From: Aureimonas sp. AU20 | GTDB taxonomy: Bacteria; Pseudomonadota; Alphaproteobacteria; Rhizobiales; Rhizobiaceae | NCBI RefSeq assembly: GCF_001442755.1 | Contig: NZ_CP006368.1 | Coordinates: 310,001 to 374,000 of the forward strand | Reading direction: 5' to 3' | DNA length: 64,000 nt | Part shown: positions 1-8,957 of the stretch, in pieces | How positions within the stretch are numbered: the first letter of the stretch is position 1 | Layout: every line of letters starts with the position of its first letter | Position numbers and translations under genes: made by a program | The notes under the pieces: generated by a model | What the model was told of the DNA's origin: nothing | Database searches by the model: none | Seen by the model: only the letters and a program-made list of their open reading frames with translations

Positions 1-101
1 TCGCCGAAGGTCGCGGCCACCGCGTTCCAGGCGAGCGCGTGGCATTTGCCCATGAAGCCGGTGCCGATGAGGCCGACGCCGATCGTTGTCTTCAAGCTCA
101 T
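1..101 (-). CDS. Gfo/Idh/MocA-family NAD(P)-dependent oxidoreductase, N-terminal fragment
   Basis: Only the first 33 or so codons lie in the window; the gene runs off the left edge. The visible start is MSLKTTIGVGLIGTGFMGK, followed by CHALAW. The GxGxxG-type Rossmann motif (GLIGTGFMG) and the CHALAW continuation are typical of Gfo/Idh/MocA sugar and inositol dehydrogenases. Its ATG overlaps the stop of the permease gene (ATGA), so it is the last visible gene of the leftward transporter operon. An inositol 2-dehydrogenase-like (IolG/IdhA) role fits the context, but 33 residues cannot distinguish substrates. Confidence 0.75.
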   Translation of the reverse strand, partial: MSLKTTIGVGLIGTGFMGKCHALAWNAVAATFG

Positions 102-1141
102 GCCCGGCCCCGCTTGCGTTGGCGATACTGGTCCACCACCACGGCGGCGACGATGATGACGCCCTTCACGATCTCTTGGTAGTAGGCGTCGATGCGAAGG
201 AAGGTGAAGCCCGAGGTCATGACGCCGAGGATGATGACGCCGATCACCGTGCCGGTGATGCGCCCGACGCCGCCGGCGAGCGACGTGCCGCCGATCACCG
301 CTGCGGCGATGGCGTCGAGTTCGTAGGATACGCCCATTCCGGCCTGCCCGGAGACGGCGCGCGCCGAGGTGACGATGCCGGCCAGACCCGCCAGCGTGCC
401 GGCGATGGCATAGACGGTGAGGAGGTGGCGGTTGACGTTGATGCCCGAGACGATGGCCGCCTGCCGGTTGGCGCCGATCGCATAGGTGAACTTGCCGTAG
501 CGGGTGTAGCGCAGCGCGATGTGGAAGATCAGCGCGACCACGAGGAAGATCACTACCGGCATGGCGCCGGCGCCGATCGCGGAATAGCTGTCCGACAGCA
601 TGGAGACGGGCTGGCCACCGGTGTACCACTTGGCCGCGCCGCGCGCCGCCACCATCATGCCGAGCGTGGCGATGAAGGGCGGAATGCCGGTATAGGCGAT
701 CAGCGCGCCGTTCACGAGCCCGGCGCCGAGCCCGACGAGAAGACCGGCCACGATCGGAACGATCACCGGCAGGCCGGTCAGCGCAGGGTAGACGGCGCGG
801 GCATAGTCGGGGTTCTGGGCAAGGCTTGCCGCGACCATGGCGGTGAAGGCCACGACCGAGCCGGAGGAGAGATCGACGCCCGAGGTGATGATGACCTGCG
901 TCACGCCTACGGCGATGATGCCGATCACCGAGACCTGCAGGATCATGACCACGAGGCGCTGCGTGTTGCCGAGGAAGCTCTGGCCGATCAGCACCCAGCC
1001 CAAAGCCTCGAAGATCAGCGCGATGCCGATCAGCACGAGAAGGATCGAGACTTCGGTCGGCAGCTTGCGGCGTCGCCGCGTTGGCTTGTCCACCGCGGGA
1101 GCGGGCGGCACGCCGCCCTGCGTCGCTTCGTTGAGGGTCAT
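98..1141 (-). CDS. Sugar/inositol ABC transporter permease (RbsC/IatP type)
   Basis: 347-residue hydrophobic protein of the BPD_transp_2 family (RbsC, XylH, IatP). It has a cytoplasmic Arg/Lys-rich N-terminus (TRRRRKLPTEV) and about eight to ten membrane segments. The family signature SGVDLSSGSVVAFTAMVAA lies near residue 95, and the C-terminal loop reads YELDAIAAAVIGGTSLAGG near residues 265-285. The start chosen is the ATG giving MTLNEATQGG; a longer open frame upstream has no family similarity. It follows the ATPase gene by 89 bp and overlaps the oxidoreductase by 4 bp. Inositol is inferred as substrate from the neighbouring iol genes; ribose-like sugars cannot be excluded. Confidence 0.9.
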   Translation of the reverse strand: MTLNEATQGGVPPAPAVDKPTRRRRKLPTEVSILLVLIGIALIFEALGWVLIGQSFLGNTQRLVVMILQVSVIGIIAVGVTQVIITSGVDLSSGSVVAFTAMVAASLAQNPDYARAVYPALTGLPVIVPIVAGLLVGLGAGLVNGALIAYTGIPPFIATLGMMVAARGAAKWYTGGQPVSMLSDSYSAIGAGAMPVVIFLVVALIFHIALRYTRYGKFTYAIGANRQAAIVSGINVNRHLLTVYAIAGTLAGLAGIVTSARAVSGQAGMGVSYELDAIAAAVIGGTSLAGGVGRITGTVIGVIILGVMTSGFTFLRIDAYYQEIVKGVIIVAAVVVDQYRQRKRGRA

Positions 1142-1230
1142 CGGTTCTCTCCCGGTTGTCTTGGCGATGCGCGGGTTCCTCGGCTCTCCCGGCCGGGCGT
1201 CGCGCCGCCGCTGTTCCTGTGTCGCCCCCG

Positions 1231-2781
1231 TCAGGAGGAGGCGAGGTCCATGACGCGCTCCTGCGTCGCCTCGGCGCGGTCGAGAATGCCGGTCACGCGC
1301 CCGGCATGGACCACCATCACCCGGTCGCTCATGCCCAGCACCTCGGGCAGTTCCGACGAGATCATGAGAACGGCCAGCCCCTCGCCCGCGAGCTTGGAGA
1401 CGAGGCGGTGGATCTCGGCCTTGGCGCCGACGTCGATGCCGCGCGTCGGCTCGTCCAGAATGAGGATCTTCGGCTTGGTCAGGAGCCAACGGCCGATCAG
1501 CACCTTCTGCTGGTTGCCGCCCGACAGGTTGCCGATCCGCTCGTCGAGATCGGGCGTCTTGACGCGCAGCGCCTTCGACATCTCCTCGCAGGTGCGATCC
1601 ACCTCGCCCTGGCGCACGAAGCCACTGGCGGTGAAGCGATCCTGGATCACCGCCATCTGCATGTTCTCGGTGATCGAGAGCGGCAGGAAGCAGCCGGTGT
1701 CCTTGCGGTCCTCGGTCAGGAAGGCCATGCCATGGCGCATGGCGACGCCGGGATTGGCGACTTCCACCTTCTGGCCGAAGAGCTCGATCGTGCCCGAGGT
1801 CGCGGGCGTCACGCCGAACAGCGTCTCGGCGATGTTGGAGCGGCCCGAGCCGACGAGGCCGGCAAGCCCCAGGATCTCGCCCGCACGCAGGTCGAAGGAC
1901 ACGTCCTGAAAGACCCGCCCCAGCGAGAGATTGCGCACCGACAGAACAGTCTCGCCGATCTTGGCCTCTTCCTTCGGGAACATCTGCGTCAGCTCGCGGC
2001 CCACCATCATGCGGATGATGTCGTCGCGGGTGACGGTCTTGGCGTCCTCGGTGCCGATATATTTGCCGTCGCGGAAGATCGAGACCTCGTCGGCGATCTC
2101 GGCCAGCTCGTCCATCTTATGGGTGATGTAGACGATGCCCTTGCCCTGTTCGCGAAGCTGCCGGACGATGCGGAACAGGTGCTCCACCTCGCGATCGGTC
2201 AGCGCCGAGGTCGGCTCGTCCATGATGAGGACGTCCGACTGGTAGGACACGGCTTTCGCGATCTCCACCATCTGCCGGCTGGCGATCGAGAGCGTCTGCG
2301 TCTCGGCCTCGGGGTCGAGGTCGATCGAAAGGTCGGCGAACAGCTTCTCGGTGCGCCGGCGCAACTCGCCATGGTCCACGAAGCCGAAGCGGTTCAGCGG
2401 CTCGCGGCGAATCCAGATGTTCTCCGCCACCGTCATGAAGGGCATCAGGTTCAGTTCCTGATGGATCATGGCAATGCCGTTTTCCAGCGCGTCGAGCGGG
2501 CCCTTCAGCCGGATTTCCTGGCCACGCAGGCGCACCCCGCCGCCGTCCGGCGTGTAGATGCCGGCGATGATCTTCATGAGCGTCGACTTGCCCGCGCCGT
2601 TCTCGCCCATCAAGGCATGGACGGTGCCGCGCCGGACGCGAAACTGAACGTTGTCGAGCGCGACGACGCCGGGAAAGACCTTGCGGACCCCGTCCACCTC
2701 CAGAAGGTAGTCCGAGCCGGGAACCGCGCCGCTTTCGCGCACCGCGCGCATGGTCGTCGGACTGATCGTGTGAGCCGCCAT
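1231..2781 (-). CDS. Sugar/inositol ABC transporter ATP-binding protein (RbsA/IatA type, two nucleotide-binding domains)
   Basis: 516 residues with two tandem ATPase domains, as in RbsA/MglA/IatA. The N-terminal half has Walker [15 protein letters not shown], an ABC signature region with a degenerate [14 protein letters not shown], and Walker [13 protein letters not shown]. The C-terminal half has the usual degenerate P-loop ([14 protein letters not shown]), an intact signature [15 protein letters not shown] and Walker [16 protein letters not shown]. The start is the ATG of [11 protein letters not shown], with GGGAGG nine bases upstream; the longer frame upstream lacks homology. It energises uptake through the downstream permease with the two upstream binding proteins. 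Confidence 0.92.
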   Translation of the reverse strand: MAAHTISPTTMRAVRESGAVPGSDYLLEVDGVRKVFPGVVALDNVQFRVRRGTVHALMGENGAGKSTLMKIIAGIYTPDGGGVRLRGQEIRLKGPLDALENGIAMIHQELNLMPFMTVAENIWIRREPLNRFGFVDHGELRRRTEKLFADLSIDLDPEAETQTLSIASRQMVEIAKAVSYQSDVLIMDEPTSALTDREVEHLFRIVRQLREQGKGIVYITHKMDELAEIADEVSIFRDGKYIGTEDAKTVTRDDIIRMMVGRELTQMFPKEEAKIGETVLSVRNLSLGRVFQDVSFDLRAGEILGLAGLVGSGRSNIAETLFGVTPATSGTIELFGQKVEVANPGVAMRHGMAFLTEDRKDTGCFLPLSITENMQMAVIQDRFTASGFVRQGEVDRTCEEMSKALRVKTPDLDERIGNLSGGNQQKVLIGRWLLTKPKILILDEPTRGIDVGAKAEIHRLVSKLAGEGLAVLMISSELPEVLGMSDRVMVVHAGRVTGILDRAEATQERVMDLASS

Positions 2782-2843
2782 CTCTCGGTGCCTCCCGCAA
2801 GGATCGTGGAAGCGACGGGCTTGGCCCCCCGCCGCATGCGTCG

Positions 2844-3785
2844 TCATTGGGCCTTGGCGTATTTTTCCATGGTCTGCGGCGTCACCAGTTCGAACGGCAC
2901 CCAGATCTTGCGGTCGGTGGCCTCGCCCTTGGCGAGCGCTGCGGCCGCATCCACCGAGGCCGCGCCCTGCGCGGTGGCGTTCTGGAAGACGGTGACGTCG
3001 AGATCGCCCGCCTTCATCGCGGCGAGCCCGTCGGGCGTCGCGTCGATGCCGGCGACGACCACGGTTTTGGGATCGCGCCCAACCGCCTTTATCGCCTGGA
3101 TCGCGCCGATCGCCATCTCGTCATTGTTGGCGATCACGGCATCGAACTCGGCCGAGGACGACAGCCAATTGGTCATGACGTTCTGGGCCTCGATCCGGTC
3201 CCAGCCGGCGGCCTGCCGATCGACGATCGAAATGCCCTTACAGTCTGGCGTCGCCAGCACATCCTCGATGTCCTGCGTGCGCACGATCGAGGAATGGTTG
3301 TTGAGCGGCCCCATCAGCACATAGGCCGCGCCCTTGCCGCCGAGCAGCCGGCAGACTTCCTGCGTCTGCATCGTGCCGGACTGCTTCTCGTCGGAGCCGA
3401 CGAAGGCGGTTTTTTCCGGCAGGGTTTCCAGATCGGCCGGCGGGTGGACGGAGTAGACGATCGGTATCTTGGCCTCGGTCGCGAGCTTGGTCATGGCCGG
3501 CGTGCCGTCGCCGTCCACCGCCGTCACCACGATGGCGTCGACGCCGGCGGCGATGAAGTTGCGAACCTGATCGAGCTGGCGCTGCGGGTCGTTCTGCGCG
3601 TCCTCGACCTGGAGCGTGAGGCCGGACATCGCCTTGGCGCGGCCCTCCATGCCCTGGCGCAGGATGGTGAGAAACACCGAATCCGCCCGCGCCAGCGTGA
3701 CGCCGATCGTCTCGGCCAGGGTGGGCACCGTTGTGGAGGCAAGAAGCGCCGCGACCAGTGCGGCACCGAGAAGCTTCGTCTTCAT
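2844..3785 (-). CDS. Periplasmic sugar/inositol-binding protein, second of a tandem pair
   Basis: 313-residue RbsB/IbpA-type (Peripla_BP_4) binding protein with a clear Sec signal peptide ([20 protein letters not shown], cleavage near PTLA-E). Conserved landmarks are [14 protein letters not shown], the hinge region [18 protein letters not shown] and [20 protein letters not shown]. It is clearly paralogous to the gene immediately upstream on the same strand; the two share [20 protein letters not shown] and [11 protein letters not shown]. It sits between that gene and the ATPase, so two binding proteins appear to serve one membrane complex. Ligand is unproven; inositol or an inosose-like cyclitol fits the context. 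Confidence 0.88.
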   Translation of the reverse strand: MKTKLLGAALVAALLASTTVPTLAETIGVTLARADSVFLTILRQGMEGRAKAMSGLTLQVEDAQNDPQRQLDQVRNFIAAGVDAIVVTAVDGDGTPAMTKLATEAKIPIVYSVHPPADLETLPEKTAFVGSDEKQSGTMQTQEVCRLLGGKGAAYVLMGPLNNHSSIVRTQDIEDVLATPDCKGISIVDRQAAGWDRIEAQNVMTNWLSSSAEFDAVIANNDEMAIGAIQAIKAVGRDPKTVVVAGIDATPDGLAAMKAGDLDVTVFQNATAQGAASVDAAAALAKGEATDRKIWVPFELVTPQTMEKYAKAQ

Positions 3786-3814
3786 GGAACGTGTCCTGTC
3801 GCGGGTGGAGCAGA

Positions 3815-3848
3815 GGCCGGGGCGCCGCGTCGTGGCGGCACCCCGGCC
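3815..3848 (-). promoter_or_regulatory. Intercistronic stem-loop between the two binding-protein genes
   Basis: GGCCGGGG pairs with CCCCGGCC, and inside that GCCGC pairs with GCGGC around a GTCGT loop. It lies in the gap after the upstream binding-protein gene, with no following T-run, so it looks like an mRNA-stabilising or attenuating hairpin rather than a terminator. Confidence 0.5.
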
Positions 3849-3893
3849 GTTCGGGTCTGAACCCTTAAGGCCTCGGCCGTCAGGGGCGGGCCG

Positions 3894-4817
3894 TCAGTTC
3901 TTGGCGGCGTAGGTCGCCATGTTGGCGGGGGTGACGAGCTCGAAGGGCACGTCCACCACCTTCTCCACCTTCTCGCCCTTGATGAGCTTTTCCACCGTGT
4001 CGATCGCGCCGGCGCCCTGGCCGGCGGCGTTCTGGAAGACAGTGACCTTGAGGTCGCCCGCCTTCATGGCGGCGAGACCGTCCTGCGTGGCGTCGACGCC
4101 CGCGACGATCACGTCCTTCATGCCGGCAGCCTTCAGCGCCTGGATCGCGCCGATGGCCATCTCGTCGTTGTTGGACACGACGGCGGCAGGCTTCAGCCCG
4201 GCCGAGATCCAGTTGGTCATCAGGTCGGTCGCCTGGGTGCGCTGCCAGTTGGCGGTCTGCTTGTCGAGGATCTTGATGCCGGTGCAGGGCTCCTTGGCGA
4301 TCACGTCCTCGACGTCCTGCGTGCGCTGGCGGGCGGCCTGGTTGGAGAGCTCGCCCATCATCACCACGATGTCGCCCTTGCCGCCCATGAGCTTGCAGAC
4401 TTCCTGCATCTCCAGCGTGCCGGACTTCTTCTCGTCCGAACCGACGAAGGCGGTCTTGGCGGGAAGTTTCTCGACATCGGCCGGCTGGCGGTTGACGTAG
4501 ACGAGCGGAATGCCGGCATCGTTGGCGAGCTTCGTCATCTGCGCCGTCGCGTCGGTGTCGACCGGGTTGACGATGATCCCGTCCACCTTCTGGGCAATGA
4601 AGTTCTGGATCTGGTTGAGCTGCTTGCCGATGTCGTTGGTGGCGTCCTCGACCTGGAGGGTCATGCCCTCCTTCTTCTTGGCCGCGTCCTGCATGCCGTT
4701 GCGCAGGACGGTCAGGAAGTTGTCGTCGAACAGGGCCATGGACACGCCGATATTGGCGGCCTGGGCCGAGGCCATCATGGCGACCGACGCGGCAAGCGTA
4801 AGCAGAATGCGGTTCAT
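3894..4817 (-). CDS. Periplasmic sugar/inositol-binding protein, first of a tandem pair (IbpA-like)
   Basis: 307 residues with a signal peptide (MNRILLTLAASVAMMASAQA). The fold is the RbsB/IbpA type: [37 protein letters not shown] and [19 protein letters not shown]. The start is an ATG with GGGAGGAA seven bases upstream; an in-frame extension of 32 residues has no homology and would hide the signal peptide. It follows the isomerase gene (gap about 100 bp) in the leftward operon. Caulobacter and rhizobial inositol-binding proteins are the closest functional comparison by context. Specificity is inference. Confidence 0.88.
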   Translation of the reverse strand: MNRILLTLAASVAMMASAQAANIGVSMALFDDNFLTVLRNGMQDAAKKKEGMTLQVEDATNDIGKQLNQIQNFIAQKVDGIIVNPVDTDATAQMTKLANDAGIPLVYVNRQPADVEKLPAKTAFVGSDEKKSGTLEMQEVCKLMGGKGDIVVMMGELSNQAARQRTQDVEDVIAKEPCTGIKILDKQTANWQRTQATDLMTNWISAGLKPAAVVSNNDEMAIGAIQALKAAGMKDVIVAGVDATQDGLAAMKAGDLKVTVFQNAAGQGAGAIDTVEKLIKGEKVEKVVDVPFELVTPANMATYAAKN

Positions 4818-4916
4818 CAGGCACTTCCTCCCATGTTCGGGCCGTCCGTCTTTTGCGGCGCCCGATGTTTCCTTAACCCCCGCCGCCGACCTCCCTGCCG
4901 ACGGCCGATTCATGTT

Positions 4917-5738
4917 TCAGGCGGCCTGCGCCTTGAGCCCGTCCGCCACGAAGGCGATGCTGGCGCTGAGATCGCCCGCGATGTCCGCGCTACCTGCGAC
5001 CTCGGCCGCGAAGGGCTCGAAGGACGCCGGGCCGCGATAGCCCCCCTTCGCCAGCGCGCGCAGCTGCCCCAGATTGTCGATGAGATCGCCCGGGCCGACG
5101 AGGACTCGGTGCGGATCGCGCATCGCCTCGCGCGGCACGGCCCTGTCCTCGACACCCGAAATGTGGACGAGGCCGGTGCGCTCGGGAAACAGCGCCGTCT
5201 CCCCGGCGACGAAATGGTGGAACGTGTCGTGCACGAGCTTGAAGCGCTCGCCCTGCACGACCGCGTCGATGGCGGCGACCGCCTCGCTCTTCAGGCGCAG
5301 CGAGCATTCCGCAAAGCCGAGCGGCTCGACAAGGCCGATCAGACCGGCCTCGGCCAGGATCGGCGCCAAGCCGCTCAGGGCCTCGCGCAGCGCGGCGAGC
5401 CGCGTCGCGTCGTCGCTCCAGAAGCCCTCTTCGTTCACCGGGCAGAGAACCAGCGCCTCCGCCCCGGCGGCTGACGCCTCTGCGGCAAGAGACTTGGCTT
5501 CCTCGGCGCGGACCGGGGTCCATTCGTTGAAACGCTGAAGGGCGTTGACCGACAGGATGCGTAGTCCCTTGGCGGATGCGAGGGCGCCGACCTCGTGGCC
5601 CGGCGTGCCATCAGCCAGCGCGACGCCGGCCAGGTCGTTGCGGATCTCCACCGCCGTCAGGCCGAGACGCTGCGCCAGTTCGAAGAAGGCTTCGACGCCC
5701 AAACCGGGCGCGACCATATGATTGACAGCGAATTCCAA
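4917..5738 (-). CDS. iolI: TIM-barrel sugar/inosose isomerase (IolI-like)
   Basis: About 273 residues of the AP-endonuclease-2 (xylose isomerase-like) TIM-barrel family. The protein opens LEFAVNHMVAPGLGVEAFFE and contains GLTAVEIRNDLAGVAL, VLCPVNEEGFW, LVEPLGFAECSLR and KLVHDTFHHFVAG. Metal ligands are probably Glu in VEPLG, the Asp/His pair in HDTFHH, and His in VHISGVED. B. subtilis IolI (278 aa) interconverts 2-keto-inositol isomers, and length and context match. The TTG chosen as start has GGGGAGG nine bases upstream; a GTG at 5768 would add ten residues. It is the first gene of the leftward transporter operon and diverges from iolR. Another ketose isomerase activity is possible. Confidence 0.75.
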   Translation of the reverse strand: MEFAVNHMVAPGLGVEAFFELAQRLGLTAVEIRNDLAGVALADGTPGHEVGALASAKGLRILSVNALQRFNEWTPVRAEEAKSLAAEASAAGAEALVLCPVNEEGFWSDDATRLAALREALSGLAPILAEAGLIGLVEPLGFAECSLRLKSEAVAAIDAVVQGERFKLVHDTFHHFVAGETALFPERTGLVHISGVEDRAVPREAMRDPHRVLVGPGDLIDNLGQLRALAKGGYRGPASFEPFAAEVAGSADIAGDLSASIAFVADGLKAQAA

Positions 5739-5794
5739 GACCCGAAACCTCCCCGCCTCGCCCTTCACCCCGACCCCATCCCGGTCAAAAGCGA

Positions 5795-5842
5795 ATTTGG
5801 AATGTGTATGCCCTTTTATACCAATATGGAAATTTGTATTCT
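5795..5842. promoter_or_regulatory. Probable degenerate IolR operators in the iolI/iolR divergent promoter region
   Basis: Two imperfect matches to GGAA-N6-TTCC lie between the divergent iolI-like gene and iolR: GGAATGTGTATGCC (5799-5812) and GGAA near 5828 followed by ATTC. The first is preceded by AATTTGGAAT, a string also found in the perfect operator at 6817. Autoregulation of iolR and control of the leftward operon would follow. Confidence 0.4.
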
Positions 5843-5914
5843 GCGTGCGGGAAGCGTGTCAAGCGGCAGGGAGCGCGCTTTCTGTGCAATCAGCAAAATG
5901 GGGAGCGGACGGCA

Positions 5915-6799
5915 ATGACGGTGAGCGACGAACAGGTTCGAGCCGATTCGGCCAGCGCGCCGGAGACCTTCGCCGCCTTGCGCGAGCGGCTGGCGAGCGG
6001 CGCGGTGAAACTGCCCAAGCGGCTGAAGCAGGTCGCTTCCTTCGCCCTCGCCCAGCCCGACGAGATCGCGCTGGGCACGGTGACGAGCATCGCCGACAAG
6101 GCGGGCGTGCAGCCCTCGACCCTCATCCGCTTCAGCCAGGCGCTGGGTTTTGCCGGCTTTTCCGATCTTCAGGCGCTGTTTCGCGAGCGGCTGCGCAACC
6201 AGGTCTCGAACTACGACGAGCGGCTTCTGTCGCTGCGCCAGCGCAATGGCGACGCCTCCCGTTCGGCCGCCCTGTTCGACGGGTTCTGCGAGGCCTCGAC
6301 GCGCTCGATCTCCGGCATGCACGATCGGCTCGACGTCGCCGCCATGGATGAGGCGATTCGCATCCTGGCCGAGGCCGAGACGATCTATCTCATCGCGCAG
6401 CGCCGCTCCTTTCCCGTCACCGCCTATGTCAGCTACGCGCTGGGCAAGCTCGGCATCCGCAATGTCCTGATCGGCTCGGCGGTCGGCACCGATGCCGAGA
6501 CGGCGTCCTTCGCGACGGCTCGCGACGCGGCGGTCGCCATCTCCTTCACGCCCTATGCCTCGTCCACCGTCGCCTATGCCCGGCAGGTGGCCGAACAGGG
6601 CGCGCCGCTGGTGGTCATCACCGACAGCCCGTTCAGCCCGCTCGTTTCCGAAGGGCATCTCTGGTTCGAGGTGGTGGAGGCGGATTTCCAGGGGTTTCGC
6701 TCTCTCGCCGCCAGTCTGGCGCTCGCCATGACGCTGGTCGTCGGCGTGGCCGAGCGCCGCCGCGCCGGCGGCCCGCGCCCGGCGATGGAGGGCATGTGA
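5915..6799 (+). CDS. iolR: RpiR-family transcriptional regulator of inositol catabolism (IolR)
   Basis: 294 residues. The N-terminal HTH_6 domain spans roughly residues 20-95 (LPKRLKQVASFALAQPDEIA, then VTSIADKAGVQPSTLIRFSQ), followed by a SIS phosphosugar-binding domain (about 125-270; ETIYLIAQRRSFPVTAYVSY, AISFTPYASSTVAYA, ITDSPFSPLV). The start is the ATG of MTVSDEQV; an in-frame extension to 5804 has no homology and would run through the putative operator. In Sinorhizobium meliloti the RpiR-type repressor IolR controls the iol genes and lies next to iolC, as here. The ligand is probably a phosphorylated inositol catabolite made by IolC. Confidence 0.88.
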   Translation: MTVSDEQVRADSASAPETFAALRERLASGAVKLPKRLKQVASFALAQPDEIALGTVTSIADKAGVQPSTLIRFSQALGFAGFSDLQALFRERLRNQVSNYDERLLSLRQRNGDASRSAALFDGFCEASTRSISGMHDRLDVAAMDEAIRILAEAETIYLIAQRRSFPVTAYVSYALGKLGIRNVLIGSAVGTDAETASFATARDAAVAISFTPYASSTVAYARQVAEQGAPLVVITDSPFSPLVSEGHLWFEVVEADFQGFRSLAASLALAMTLVVGVAERRRAGGPRPAMEGM

Positions 6800-6816
6800 G
6801 CTATCTCGCAAAATTT

Positions 6817-6830
6817 GGAATTGAAATTCC
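6817..6830. promoter_or_regulatory. IolR operator, perfect GGAA-N6-TTCC palindrome
   Basis: The sequence GGAATTGAAATTCC fits exactly the motif GGAA-N6-TTCC reported for S. meliloti IolR, and the arms extend to GGAATT/AATTCC. It lies between iolR and iolC, about 130 bp before the iolC start, where the iolCEB promoter should be. The assignment combines a visible palindrome with a published motif recalled from the literature. Confidence 0.7.
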
Positions 6831-6957
6831 ATATTGACGATATTGTTGCCTCATGCTTCATCTTGACGCGATGGGAACGCGGCCCGCCGCCCCTCGCCCC
6901 GGCCTCGCCGGGCGGGGCATGGCGGGTTCGACGGCACGAGGCATAAGGGAGAGGCTC

Positions 6958-8868
6958 ATGGCCAAGGCGCTCGATGTGGTCACGATCGGCCGCTGTTCGG
7001 TGGATCTCTACGGCCAGCAGATCGGCTCGCGCCTGGAGGACGTCGCCTCCTTCGCCAAGTCGGTCGGCGGCTGCCCCGCCAATATCGCCGTCGGCACGGC
7101 GCGGCTCGGCCTGAAGTCGGCGCTGCTCACGCGCGTCGGCGCCGAGCAGATGGGCGGCTTCGTGCGCGAGCAGCTGGCGCGCGAGGGCGTCGAGACGGCG
7201 GGTGTCGCGGTGGACCCCGAGCGCCTGACGGCGCTTGTGCTGCTCGCCGTCGAGGACGAAGGCGTCTCCCCCATGATCTTCTACCGCTCCGACTGCGCCG
7301 ACATGGCTTTGTGCGAGGACGATGTTTCCGAGCCGCTGATCGCCTCGGCCGCCTCGATCGTCGTCACCGGCACCCATTTCTCCAAGCCCAACACGGAAGC
7401 CGCGCAGCTGAAGGCCATCCGCATCGCCAAGGCGAACGGCGGCAAGGTCGTGTTCGACGTGGACTACCGGCCCAATCTCTGGGGACTTGCCGGCCATGCC
7501 GCCGGCTTCGAACGCTATGTCGCCTCCGATTTCGTCTCGGCCAAGATGCAGGCCATCCTGCCCGATTGCGACCTCGTGGTCGGCACCGAGGAGGAGATGA
7601 TGATCGCCGGCGGCGTCGGCGATCCCTTGGCCGCCCTTCAGACGATCCGCGCCGTGTCCTCGGCGACGCTGGTTCTGAAGCGCGGCGCCATGGGCTGCAT
7701 CGTCTTCGAGGGGCCGATCGCCTCGCTGGAGGACGGTGTCGCCGGGCGCGGCTTCCCGATCGAGGTGTTCAACGTCCTGGGTGCGGGCGACGCTTTCATG
7801 TCCGGCCTGCTCGCCGGCTGGCTGCGGGGCAAGCCGGCGGCGGAATGCGCCACCATGGCCAACGCCTGCGGCGCGTTCGCCGTGTCGCGCCTTCTCTGCT
7901 CGCCGGAATATCCGACTTCGGACGAGCTCGACGCCTTTCTCGCCAAGAGCCGCATCGAGCGCCGCCTGCGCAAGGACGAGGGGTTGAACCACATCCACTG
8001 GGCGACGACGCGGCGTCCAGGGCCGGAGCGTCTCATGGCGCTCGCCTGCGACCACCGCATGCAGCTGGAGGACATGGCGGACGCCGCTGGCGCCCCGCGC
8101 GAGCGGATCGAGGATTTCAAGGTGCTGACCGTCGAGGCCGCCTCGCGCGTGGCCGGCGACGAGCCGGGCTTCGGCATGCTGCTGGACGGGATCTACGGCC
8201 AGAAGGCGCTCTACCGCGCGGCGGCCAAGGGCTTCTGGATCGGGCGTCCGGTGGAAAAGCCGGGCTCGCGACCGCTCGAATTCGACCATATGGCCGATCT
8301 CGGCAGCCACCTGACGGAATGGCCGGTCGACCAGGTCATCAAGTGCCTCTGCTTCTACCACCCGGATGACCCGGCCGAGTTGAAGAGCCGGCAGGACCGC
8401 GAGCTCCTGCGCCTATGGGACGCCGCGCGCACCGTGGGCCGCGAGCTTCTGGTCGAGATCATCTCCGGCAAGAACGGCGCGCTCGGTGAGGCGACGGTGG
8501 CCGAAGTGGTTCAGCATGTCTACGATCTCGGCATCAAGCCGGACTGGTGGAAGCTAGAGCCGCAGACCTCGACGGCGGCTTGGCGCCGGATCGAATCCAC
8601 GATCTCTGCCAACGACCGCTATTGCCGGGGCATCGTCCTGCTCGGGCTCGACGCGCCGGAGGCCGAGTTGCGGGACGCCTTCGCCGCCGTGGCCGATGTC
8701 GGCATGGTGAAGGGCTTCGCGGTCGGGCGCACGATCTTCGCCGACGCTGCCCGGCGCTGGCTGCGCGGCGAGATCGACGACGAGGCCGCCATCGCCGATA
8801 TGGCCAAGCGCTTCGGCGCCTTGGTCGCCGCCTGGCGCGGCGCCGCGCGGCGCACCCAAGCCGCCTGA
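6958..8868 (+). CDS. iolC: Bifunctional 5-dehydro-2-deoxygluconokinase / DUF2090 aldolase-like protein (IolC)
   Basis: 636 residues in two domains. The N-terminal PfkB kinase (about 1-325) shows VVTIGRCSVDLYGQQIG, GGCPANIAVGTARLGL and the catalytic VLGAGDAFMSGLLAGWL. It phosphorylates 5-dehydro-2-deoxy-D-gluconate (DKG). The C-terminal DUF2090 domain (about 340-630; LMALACDHRMQLEDMADAAG, LVEIISGKNGALG, FAVGRTIFADAARRWL) resembles class I aldolases and probably supplies the IolJ step, splitting DKG-phosphate to dihydroxyacetone phosphate and malonate semialdehyde. This fused form is common in alphaproteobacteria. The ATG chosen follows AAGGGAGAGG; the frame upstream is not conserved. It leads the iolC-iolE-iolB operon. 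Confidence 0.92.
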   Translation: MAKALDVVTIGRCSVDLYGQQIGSRLEDVASFAKSVGGCPANIAVGTARLGLKSALLTRVGAEQMGGFVREQLAREGVETAGVAVDPERLTALVLLAVEDEGVSPMIFYRSDCADMALCEDDVSEPLIASAASIVVTGTHFSKPNTEAAQLKAIRIAKANGGKVVFDVDYRPNLWGLAGHAAGFERYVASDFVSAKMQAILPDCDLVVGTEEEMMIAGGVGDPLAALQTIRAVSSATLVLKRGAMGCIVFEGPIASLEDGVAGRGFPIEVFNVLGAGDAFMSGLLAGWLRGKPAAECATMANACGAFAVSRLLCSPEYPTSDELDAFLAKSRIERRLRKDEGLNHIHWATTRRPGPERLMALACDHRMQLEDMADAAGAPRERIEDFKVLTVEAASRVAGDEPGFGMLLDGIYGQKALYRAAAKGFWIGRPVEKPGSRPLEFDHMADLGSHLTEWPVDQVIKCLCFYHPDDPAELKSRQDRELLRLWDAARTVGRELLVEIISGKNGALGEATVAEVVQHVYDLGIKPDWWKLEPQTSTAAWRRIESTISANDRYCRGIVLLGLDAPEAELRDAFAAVADVGMVKGFAVGRTIFADAARRWLRGEIDDEAAIADMAKRFGALVAAWRGAARRTQAA

Positions 8869-8957
8869 GACGTCTGTCTCGTCAGGCCGCCCGGGCGGCC
8901 GGAACTGGAATGAAACGATCGGGCCGCGACAGGGCGCCCGACGCTCAAGGAGGAAGC

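Noticed and set aside
86..3324. Long plus-strand frames (607 and 722 codons) over the first transporter operon
   Set aside because: They are antisense to well-defined ABC genes and show no domain.
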